Assembly: GCA_007127625.1 (NCBI GenBank)
Contig: SKYZ01000464.1
Location: forward strand, 1 to 5,120
Source: Aquisalimonas sp.
GTDB lineage: Bacteria > Pseudomonadota > Gammaproteobacteria > Nitrococcales > Aquisalimonadaceae
Reading direction: 5' to 3'
Length of the DNA: 5,120 bases
In this document: piece after piece, positions 1 through 5,120 of the stretch
Layout of the letters: each line of letters opens with the position of its first letter
Position numbering within the stretch: position 1 is the first letter of the stretch
Translations under genes and position numbers: made by a program
Notes under the pieces: model-generated
The model's database searches: none
Told to the model about the DNA's origin: nothing
Seen by the model: only the letters and a program-made list of their open reading frames with translations

Positions 1-91
1 CCAGCAGGGAAACCACACCGAACAGCATGGGCCAGGTCATGCTGAACAGGGTTCGGCCCAGGCCGTTGCGGGTAAGGTCCTCGGTGGTCAT
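1..91 (-). CDS. MATE-family efflux transporter, N-terminal fragment (partial)
   Basis: Only the first 30 codons are inside the window; the gene continues past the left edge. The translation begins MTTEDLTRNGLGRTLF and runs into a hydrophobic stretch (SMTWPMLFGVVSLL). A short polar leader followed by G-x-x-R-T-L and a first membrane helix containing a P-M-x-x-G pattern is how many MATE (NorM/DinF-type) cation-coupled drug exporters start. I chose the ATG at 91-89 because an in-frame TGA at 109-107 lies just upstream and no other start codon falls between them. No convincing ribosome binding site precedes it. It lies 52 bp downstream of the second permease gene on the same strand, so it may belong to the same transcript. 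The family call rests on about 30 residues; another multi-pass transporter is possible. Confidence 0.55.
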   Translation of the reverse strand, partial: MTTEDLTRNGLGRTLFSMTWPMLFGVVSLL

Positions 92-143
92 CGGCGGGAT
101 GGTACGTCATCGGCCGCGGGTTTGCCGCCGGTATGGATGCCCA

Positions 144-647
144 TCATCTGGCCAACGCCTCGATGGCCAGGGTCAGGCAGCCGGCGGCAGGTGCCAATGG
201 CGCACTGGCAAGCAGCCGCAGGCCGGTGAATCGCCAGCCCATCATGGGGGCCTCGAACACCAGCAGCCGGTGTACGGCCAGTACTGACCAGGCGGTGATC
301 AGCGTGACCATCTGCGGCACGCCCATGCCCGCCTCCAGCAGCGCCAGGCCCAGGGGGAAGGCGATCATGGGGCCGCCGGGCAGCAGGCCGCCGATCAGCG
401 TGGCCAGCAGGATGCCCCGCAATCCCGACGCTTCCCCGAGGATGGCAACCACTTGCTGTTCCGGCACCAGCGCCGCCAGGAATACGCCGGCGAGGAGTGC
501 CGGTGGCAGCCGCAGCAGCAGTGGCTGCAACTGGATCCATGCGTCGGTGGCAACATCGGCATGGCGGATGTCCGCCCGCCGGTGCGCTGCCAGCGCGGTG
601 ACGGCCAGCAGCAACGCGATGGTGCCGTAGGCAATCACCGTCATCAT
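144..647 (-). CDS. Small permease half-protein B (YraQ/ArsP-type, UPF0718-like)
   Basis: This is a 167-residue, strongly hydrophobic protein with roughly five predicted membrane segments: about residues 4-21, 43-62, 78-104, 111-126 and 141-163. Residues 74-148 align without gaps to residues 89-163 of the upstream gene product. Shared elements are SGLRG, the P-G-G-P-x-x-A-F-P-L motif (residues 90-99), ITAWSVL (117-123) and the following R-x-L-V-x-E-x-P and LRLL-x-S blocks. By hand count about 38 of 71 residues are identical, so the two are paralogues. Length and helix count fit one half of the two-repeat permeases in the YraQ/ArsP_1 group; that family placement is from memory of the motif layout and is moderate. 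The start ATG (647-645) overlaps the upstream stop codon as ATGA, and there is no separate ribosome binding site, so translational coupling is likely. A second ATG follows immediately at 644-642. The substrate is unknown. Confidence 0.7.
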   Translation of the reverse strand: MMTVIAYGTIALLLAVTALAAHRRADIRHADVATDAWIQLQPLLLRLPPALLAGVFLAALVPEQQVVAILGEASGLRGILLATLIGGLLPGGPMIAFPLGLALLEAGMGVPQMVTLITAWSVLAVHRLLVFEAPMMGWRFTGLRLLASAPLAPAAGCLTLAIEALAR

Positions 648-1195
648 GGCCGCAGCCACCGTGTCACGAGCACCGCGAGATAACCCGCCAGAAACGGAAG
701 TGGCAGCGAGACCAGGAGCCGCAGCAGCACGAAATCCGGTCCCAGGAAAGGCAACTCCCAGACCAGTGCACGATTGAGTCCCAGCACCGACCAGGCGGTG
801 ATGTAGGCTACGCACACCGGCACGGAAGCGCCTGCCCGGTACAGTGCCACCACCAGCGGAAACGCCGCGAAGGGACCGCCCGGCGTGATGGCGCCGGCGG
901 CGGTGGCTACTACGAGCCCACGCAGGCCACTGCGGCCGCCCAGCCAGTGCTCCATGGTGGCGCGGGGGATAAGGCGTTGCACGTAGGCACCGACCAGGAG
1001 TGCCCCCAGCAACACCGGCGTGATCCAGACCAGTAGCCCTGCCGCGCGGCCCAGGGTCTGGGTGAACGCCTCGCCGCCTTGCAGCCACCAGGTGGTGCCC
1101 CCGGCGCCCAGCGCCAGCACGGTGAAAAAGATCGTGGTCCCGTCCAGGCGGCGCCAGGGCGGGACGGGATTGCTTCCGTGGTCGGGCATGGCCAT
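644..1195 (-). CDS. Small permease half-protein A (YraQ/ArsP-type, UPF0718-like)
   Basis: This is a 183-residue integral membrane protein. It has a polar N-terminus (residues 1-20) and hydrophobic segments at about 21-38, 53-72, 93-118, 127-141 and 153-177. The central motif T-P-G-G-P-F-A-A-F-P-L (104-114) is followed by ITAWSVL (132-138), R142, E147-L-P (147-149) and a LRLL-V-S block (158-163). These also occur in the gene product that overlaps its stop codon. Full-length permeases of the YraQ/ArsP type contain two such repeats in one chain of roughly 300 residues or more; here each repeat is its own gene, so the two products probably assemble together in the inner membrane. Two starts are possible, ATG at 1195 or 1189; an AGGA lies about 12 nt upstream of the first. 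The family assignment is moderate, the membrane nature and coding status are strong, and the transported substrate cannot be told from the sequence. Confidence 0.7.
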   Translation of the reverse strand: MAMPDHGSNPVPPWRRLDGTTIFFTVLALGAGGTTWWLQGGEAFTQTLGRAAGLLVWITPVLLGALLVGAYVQRLIPRATMEHWLGGRSGLRGLVVATAAGAITPGGPFAAFPLVVALYRAGASVPVCVAYITAWSVLGLNRALVWELPFLGPDFVLLRLLVSLPLPFLAGYLAVLVTRWLRP

Positions 1196-1321
1196 GCTTG
1201 GCTGGCGTCCTGTAAACCGCGTTACGGGACATGATGGAAAACGTGCAGTCTACAACACCGCCGGCTCTGCGGCCCGGGCCGGGGACAAGGGAATCGTTCA
1301 GCGTTTCCCAAGGGGGAGAGC
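1196..1321. promoter_or_regulatory. Divergent intergenic region (permease cluster / amidase operon)
   Basis: This 126-bp gap between divergent start codons should hold the promoters for both transcription units. I could not pick a convincing sigma-70 pair on either strand; the nearest plus-strand candidate, GGGACA (1226-1231) with TACAAC (1251-1256), has 19-bp spacing and only 4/6 matches in each box. Two symmetric elements are visible: an imperfect palindrome GTAAACCGCGTTAC (1212-1225, four perfect outer pairs) and a perfect 12-bp palindrome CGGCCCGGGCCG (1270-1281). Either could bind a regulator, but GC-rich DNA produces such palindromes by chance. No regulator gene is in the window. Confidence 0.35.
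1311..1320 (+). promoter_or_regulatory. Ribosome binding site of the amidase gene
   Basis: AGGGGGAGAG lies directly before the ATG at 1322-1324. The purine run gives G-rich pairing with the 16S 3' end, at a spacing of about 3-6 nt depending on which part pairs. It supports 1322 over the internal ATG at 1361, which has no comparable upstream sequence. Confidence 0.65.
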
Positions 1322-2788
1322 ATGGAACCGGCATACTGTTCCGCCACGCGACTGGCGGTGATGGTTCGCGAACGGGAAGTGACCGCCATCGAGCTGCTGG
1401 AGTATTTTCTGGATCGCGTGGCCCGCCACGATCCGGTGCTCAACGCGGTGGTGGTCAGCGATGCGGAGGCGGCCCGTGAGCGGGCGCGGGCGGCCGATGC
1501 GGCGCTGGACCGCGGCGAGCTCTGGGGGCCTCTGCACGGGATTCCAATGACCGTCAAGGAAACCTACGAGCTGGTGGGCATGCCGGCCACTGCCGGAGCG
1601 CCGAAGCTGCGGGAGCACTATCCGCAACGCAATGCCGTCTCCGTGCAGCGGCTGCTGGACGCTGGTGCCGTGATCTACGGCAAGACCAACACGCCGCTGT
1701 ACGCGGGTGATCTGCAGACCTACAACGAGATTTACGGTACCACCAACAACCCCTGGGACGTGACCCTTACTCCCGGTGGATCGTCCGGCGGCTCTGCCGC
1801 GGCGCTGGCGGCGGGTCTCACGCCGCTGGAGCTGGGCAGTGACATCGGCGGCTCCATTCGTACTCCCGCCGCGTTCTGCGGCGTGTGCGGCCACAAGCCC
1901 AGCTTCGGCGTGCTGTCGACCCGCGGCCATATTCCCGGTCCGCCCGGGACGCTGGCACGGGGTGACATCAGCGTTGGCGGGCCCCTGGCCCGCAGCGTGG
2001 ACGACCTGGAGCTGGCCATGGGCCTGCTGGCCGGGCCGGATGCCGAGGACGCGCCGGGCTGGCGTCTGGAACTTCCTGCGGCGCGGCATCAGCAGCTCAG
2101 TGGATTCCGCGTTGGTGCCTGGCTGGATGACCCGGGCTGCCCGGTGGATGCCGAGGTGGTGCAGATTCTGGAAAGCGTTGTGCGCAGGCTCCGCGATGCC
2201 GGAGTGAGCGTGGACAGCAGCGCGCGCCCGCAGGATGTGGATCTGCGCGAGGCCCACGAGCTGTACTATCGGCTGCTGACGGCGACCATGGGGCGGGGGC
2301 TGCCGGAGAAGGTGTTCACCGGCATGTTGCGCCAGGCGGAGTCGATTGCCCCGGAGACCGCCACGGCGAACGACTACCCGTCGGTGTTTGCCCTGGGCGC
2401 CACCCAGCGCCATGCCCAGTGGCTCGGGCTGAACGAACGGCGCCAGCATCTGCGGGCGGCGTGGCGGACGCTGTTCCAGGAGATCGATGTGCTGCTCTGC
2501 CCGGTGATCCACACTCGGCCGTTCCGTCACGACCATACGCAGCCCATGGCCGAGCGACGCCTGGAGGTCAACGGCGAGGACCGCCCCTACATGGATGTAC
2601 TGGTCTGGGCCGGACTCATCGGCGTGGCCTATCTGCCGTCCACGGTGGTGCCGGTGGGGCAGACCGCCGACGGACTGCCGGTGGGCGTGCAGGTGGTGGG
2701 GCCCTACCTGGAAGACTACACCAGCCTGGCCTTTGCCCGGCATCTGGAGGCCCTGACCGGCGGTTTCCGGGCCCCTCCGGGGTTCTGA
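1322..2788 (+). CDS. Amidase (amidase signature family)
   Basis: This 488-residue protein is predicted to hydrolyse a carboxylic amide (R-CO-NH2 or a substituted amide) to the acid and ammonia or amine, probably in the cytosol; no signal peptide is seen. The full amidase-signature core is present. The catalytic lysine is K79 (in MTVKE), the cis-serine is S154 in PGGSSGGS (151-158), and the nucleophile is S178 in GSDIGGSIR (172-180), followed by TPAAFCGVCGHKPS. The spacings K79-S154 (75) and S154-S178 (24) equal those of the known triad K142/S217/S241 in fatty acid amide hydrolase, so the enzyme should be active. The C-terminal P-V-G-V-Q-V-V-G-P block (about 457-465) is also typical. Length is normal for the family. 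Substrate cannot be assigned, since this family includes many acyl and aryl amidases, GatA and allophanate hydrolase. GatA is unlikely because no gatB or gatC is adjacent. It is probably the first gene of an operon with the CoA-transferase 70 bp downstream. Confidence 0.93.
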   Translation: MEPAYCSATRLAVMVREREVTAIELLEYFLDRVARHDPVLNAVVVSDAEAARERARAADAALDRGELWGPLHGIPMTVKETYELVGMPATAGAPKLREHYPQRNAVSVQRLLDAGAVIYGKTNTPLYAGDLQTYNEIYGTTNNPWDVTLTPGGSSGGSAAALAAGLTPLELGSDIGGSIRTPAAFCGVCGHKPSFGVLSTRGHIPGPPGTLARGDISVGGPLARSVDDLELAMGLLAGPDAEDAPGWRLELPAARHQQLSGFRVGAWLDDPGCPVDAEVVQILESVVRRLRDAGVSVDSSARPQDVDLREAHELYYRLLTATMGRGLPEKVFTGMLRQAESIAPETATANDYPSVFALGATQRHAQWLGLNERRQHLRAAWRTLFQEIDVLLCPVIHTRPFRHDHTQPMAERRLEVNGEDRPYMDVLVWAGLIGVAYLPSTVVPVGQTADGLPVGVQVVGPYLEDYTSLAFARHLEALTGGFRAPPGF

Positions 2789-2847
2789 CATCCCCGGGAT
2801 CCACTGCAACGAACCTGGGTTACAGGACACCAGGAGTGCCTTCGACC

Positions 2848-2852
2848 GGAGA
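2848..2852 (+). promoter_or_regulatory. Ribosome binding site that fixes the CoA-transferase start
   Basis: GGAGA at 2848-2852 abuts an ATG at 2853 but sits about 7 nt before a second in-frame ATG at 2859. Normal Shine-Dalgarno spacing therefore favours 2859 as the real start. The upstream ATG would add only two residues (Met-Pro). Confidence 0.6.
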
Positions 2853-2858
2853 ATGCCC

Positions 2859-4043
2859 ATGACAGGCCCGCTTGCCGGCTACCGCATTGTCGATCTCACC
2901 GCCATGGTCTCGGGGCCTCTGGCCACCATGACCCTGGCCGACCAGGGCGCGGACGTCATCAAGGTGGAGAATCCTGCCGGCGGGGATTTCACGCGTATGG
3001 CAGCGAACCGCCGCAACGGCTATGCCGCGAGTTTCGTGAACAACAACCGCAACAAGCGTTCGCTGGCAGTGAATCTGAAATCACCGGAGGGGCTGGCGAT
3101 TGTCCGTCGCCTGGTTGCCGGTGCGGACGTGTTCGTGCAGAACTTCCGGCCCGGCGTGATCCAGCGCATGGGGTTGGGCGAGGACACCCTGCGTGCGCTG
3201 CAGCCGTCACTGGTGTACACATCCATCAGTGGCTTCGGTGATGCCGGGCCCTACGCGGCCCAGCCGGTCTACGATCCTCTGGTGCAGGCGCTATCCGGGC
3301 TTGCCACCGTGCAGGGCGGCTCGGATACGGCGCGGCCACAGCTCGTCCGCACCATCCTGCCGGACAAGCTCACCGGTATCACCGCCGCCCAGGCCATTAC
3401 CGCCGCCCTGGTTCACCGGGAGCGCACCGGCGAGGGGCAGCACGTGCGCGTGTCCATGCTGAGTGCGGTGCTGGCGTTCCTGTGGGGGTCGGACATGGGC
3501 AGCCAGACCTTTGTCGGCGACGAACGGCCCCAGGCGGAAGCGGCCAGTTTCATCGATCTGATCTACGCCACGGCCGACGGCTACATCAGCGTTGCGGTAC
3601 AGTCCGACCGCGAATGGCAGGCGCTGACGCGGGCCTTGGAGCGACCCCAGTGGCTGGATGATCCCCGTTTCCGGACACCGGCCCTGCGCCAGGAGCATAT
3701 CGAAGAACGTCTGGAGCTGACCCAGCAGGCCCTGTACCAGCGACCCGCCGCCGAATGGCTGCAGCGCCTGGAAGCCGAAGGAGTGCCCTGTGCGCCGGTG
3801 CTGACCCGCAGCCAGGTGGTGGAGCACCCACAAGTCTGTGCCAACGCGATGGTGCTGGAGTACGAGCATCCCCATGCGGGCCGTCTGCGACAGGCCGCTC
3901 CGCCCGCCGCCTTCTCGGGCACACCGGCGGATCCCCGTGGTCCGGCGCCGGCGCTGGGCGGAGATACCGCCGACGTGCTCAGGGAACTCGGTTACGATGC
4001 CTCGGAACAGGCGAGGCTGCGCGCCGACGGGGTCGTTGGTTGA
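2859..4043 (+). CDS. Class III CoA-transferase (CaiB/BaiF family)
   Basis: This 394-residue protein is predicted to move coenzyme A from a donor thioester to a carboxylic acid acceptor through aspartyl-CoA anhydride intermediates, in the cytosol. The N-terminus has the family hallmark: L-A-G-Y-R-I-V-D-L-T (5-14), then GPLATMTLADQGADVIKVE (19-37), N-N-R-N-K-R-S-L-A-V-N-L-K (62-74), and A-D-V-F-V-Q-N-F-R-P-G (89-99). SISGFGDAGPY (122-132) and P-V-Y-D-P (136-140) follow. The catalytic aspartate is D169 in LPDKLTG, the same residue number as Asp169 of formyl-CoA transferase Frc. A small C-terminal domain with G-V-P-C-A-P-V (around 312) and a final D-V-L-R-E-L-G-Y block completes the fold. Length is normal for the family. 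The ATG at 2859 was preferred over 2853 because of ribosome binding site spacing. Substrate is not readable from the sequence. Co-orientation with the amidase suggests the acid made by the amidase may be the acceptor. Confidence 0.92.
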   Translation: MTGPLAGYRIVDLTAMVSGPLATMTLADQGADVIKVENPAGGDFTRMAANRRNGYAASFVNNNRNKRSLAVNLKSPEGLAIVRRLVAGADVFVQNFRPGVIQRMGLGEDTLRALQPSLVYTSISGFGDAGPYAAQPVYDPLVQALSGLATVQGGSDTARPQLVRTILPDKLTGITAAQAITAALVHRERTGEGQHVRVSMLSAVLAFLWGSDMGSQTFVGDERPQAEAASFIDLIYATADGYISVAVQSDREWQALTRALERPQWLDDPRFRTPALRQEHIEERLELTQQALYQRPAAEWLQRLEAEGVPCAPVLTRSQVVEHPQVCANAMVLEYEHPHAGRLRQAAPPAAFSGTPADPRGPAPALGGDTADVLRELGYDASEQARLRADGVVG

Positions 4044-4061
4044 GGAGTCGGTACGCCCCTG

Positions 4062-5120
4062 TCAGGTGTCGTCCGGCGCGTCGATCTCCGGCACCCAGCC
4101 GTCCAGGGCGTGGGCGACCATGTCCAGGCGGTCCTGGCCCCAGAATACGAGTTGACCGTCCACCACCAGCGTGGGTGCGCCGCAGGCCCCCAAGGCTTCC
4201 GCCCTGGCGGTGTTCTCCTTGATAAGGGTCTTGTTGTCTTCCGCCGTGGCCCGGTCGAGCACGTCCGCCGGATCCAGGCCGTTCTCCCGGATGATGGCCG
4301 ACACCGTGCCCTGGTCCCCGAGGTCCCGGTCCTCGACCCACGCGGCGTGATAAAGCGGCTGGATCAGCTCCGGAGCGACTGCAGAGACGCGTAGCGCCAG
4401 GACGGTATTCAACGGGAAGTGGCTGGTGAAGCGGAATGGCACATCCCATTCGTTGGCCCACAGCTTCATGTCCCGGATACCCCAGGCCTGACGGTTGGTG
4501 CTCATGGCCTGCAGCGGGATCATCGGCGTACCGATGGACTTGAACAGCGCGCCCAGCAGCATTGGCCGCCAGACGAGCTCGGCGCCGTGCTCCGCGGCAA
4601 TGCGCTCCACCTGGGTGCAGGCGAGATAGGAGAATGGGCTGGAAAAATCGTGAAAGACCTCCAGCCGCCGGCAATGACCGTCCGGGTACGATGTCTGTGC
4701 CGGCAGTGCGCCGCCCAGCGCTGCAACCACGAACGGCAACCGGTCCGCGCCCCACCAGAGATCATCACCCAGGACGGCCGTGGGTACACCGAAGACGCCG
4801 CGTGCCAGCGCCTCCTCGGTGTTGTCCTCCAGCGCCTCCAGGCTGTCCGGGGCTTCCGTGAGCGCGGGGTCGACACCATGGTCATCGGCGAGGCGCCGCA
4901 ACAGGCCTTTGTCGTCCAGGGGTTTGCCGCGCTCCCAGGCCGCACTGAGCAGCGCGTGCATCAGGGGGGCGCGTGCTTCCTCCGGCGCTCCGGCCAGCAG
5001 CCGCTGTGCCAGAGCGCTTTCCGTGACTGGCCGCTCCAACGGCCCCCGCAGACGCAGGCCGGCGAGTTCGGCCTGGCGGTGGGCATCCCTGCGGAACAGC
5101 GTCCGCTTGTTCTCCGGCCA
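4062..5120 (-). CDS. Tandem DsbA-like protein, 2-hydroxychromene-2-carboxylate isomerase family (5' end outside window)
   Basis: The frame stays open from the stop at 4064-4062 to the right edge, giving at least 352 residues, so the gene starts beyond the window. The TTG at 5039 is a possible internal start but would cut a domain in two. Residues 151-340 of the visible part form a complete kappa-GST/HCCA-isomerase-like domain: V-F-H-D-F-S-S-P-F-S-Y-L-A (155-167), L-V-W-R-P-M-L-L-G-A-L-F-K (182-194), P-F-R-F (228-231), W-V-E-D-R-D (261-266) and the cis-proline loop G-A-P-T (314-317) before L-V-F-W-G-Q-D-R-L. S161 sits where NahD-type isomerases have the catalytic serine, and there is no CXXC, so it is not a disulfide oxidase. 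Residues 1-137 are the C-terminal part of a second such domain, ending G-V-F-G-V-P-T-A-V-L (108-117) and W-W-G-A-D-R-L. Members use glutathione to isomerise 2-hydroxychromene-2-carboxylate in naphthalene-type degradation; many relatives have unknown roles. It converges on the CoA-transferase gene with an 18-bp gap. Confidence 0.85.
   Translation of the reverse strand, partial: WPENKRTLFRRDAHRQAELAGLRLRGPLERPVTESALAQRLLAGAPEEARAPLMHALLSAAWERGKPLDDKGLLRRLADDHGVDPALTEAPDSLEALEDNTEEALARGVFGVPTAVLGDDLWWGADRLPFVVAALGGALPAQTSYPDGHCRRLEVFHDFSSPFSYLACTQVERIAAEHGAELVWRPMLLGALFKSIGTPMIPLQAMSTNRQAWGIRDMKLWANEWDVPFRFTSHFPLNTVLALRVSAVAPELIQPLYHAAWVEDRDLGDQGTVSAIIRENGLDPADVLDRATAEDNKTLIKENTARAEALGACGAPTLVVDGQLVFWGQDRLDMVAHALDGWVPEIDAPDDT

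Noticed and set aside
144..1334. A 396-codon minus-strand open frame that could be read as one long permease.
   Set aside because: Only its last 167 codons are permease-like. The part right of about 648 is an Arg/Gly/Pro-rich shadow of the 644-1195 gene in another frame, and it also crosses the divergent intergenic region.
2789..2858. A possible terminator or hairpin between amidase and CoA-transferase.
   Set aside because: Only 4-5 bp stems are seen (for example CCTGG/CCAGG around 2815-2835), with no T-run.
1298..2860. A 520-codon minus-strand open frame antisense to the amidase gene.
   Set aside because: Its translation is rich in His, Gln, Arg and Gly with no recognisable domain. It is the usual antisense shadow in high-GC DNA, opposite a gene with an intact catalytic triad.
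3291..3875. A 194-codon minus-strand open frame inside the CoA-transferase gene.
   Set aside because: It is antisense to a well-conserved coding region, shows no family motifs, and has shadow-like composition.
4044..4061. A possible bidirectional terminator between the converging genes.
   Set aside because: The 18-bp gap has no inverted repeat or T-run long enough to support a terminator.
3979..4755. A 258-codon minus-strand open frame overlapping the isomerase-like gene.
   Set aside because: It is out of frame with the clear DsbA-like domain, has an Arg/Gly-rich translation, and also runs across the end of the CoA-transferase gene.
4062..5039. Isomerase-like gene starting at the TTG at 5039.
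   Set aside because: The frame stays open to the window edge, and the upstream residues continue the homology with the second domain, so the real start lies further right.

Overview
This is a GC-rich window (mid-to-high 60s percent by eye) packed with protein genes. The short gaps, gene overlaps and protein families suggest a proteobacterium, perhaps a high-GC gammaproteobacterium. That placement is an inference; there is no rRNA or other marker gene to fix it. I see no tRNA, rRNA, CRISPR array, insertion sequence or phage signature.

Layout. Positions 1-1195 hold a minus-strand cluster. It reads from right to left as a 183-residue membrane protein, a 167-residue membrane protein that overlaps it by 4 bp, and the first 30 codons of a protein that looks like a MATE-type multidrug exporter and runs off the left edge. 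The two small membrane proteins are clear homologues of each other. They look like the two halves of a YraQ/ArsP-type permease encoded as separate, translationally coupled genes. A 126-bp divergent intergenic region (1196-1321) separates this cluster from a plus-strand pair. That pair is an amidase-signature hydrolase with an intact Lys-Ser-Ser triad (1322-2788) and a class III (CaiB/BaiF) CoA-transferase (2859-4043). No terminator is visible between the two, so they are probably co-transcribed. Converging on them with an 18-bp gap is a minus-strand gene (4062 to beyond 5120) with two tandem DsbA-like domains of the 2-hydroxychromene-2-carboxylate isomerase/kappa-GST type. It is cut by the right edge.

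How they may work together (inference). An amidase releases a carboxylic acid from an amide, and a class III CoA-transferase can activate a carboxylic acid as its CoA thioester. The plus-strand pair could therefore be a short catabolic module for an unidentified amide. The isomerase-like protein may be related to aromatic or glutathione-dependent metabolism, but it is on the opposite strand and need not belong to the same pathway. The divergent permease pair and MATE-like gene form a separate transport cluster of unknown substrate.

No dramatic new system is evident. The most unusual item is the split, duplicated permease pair.
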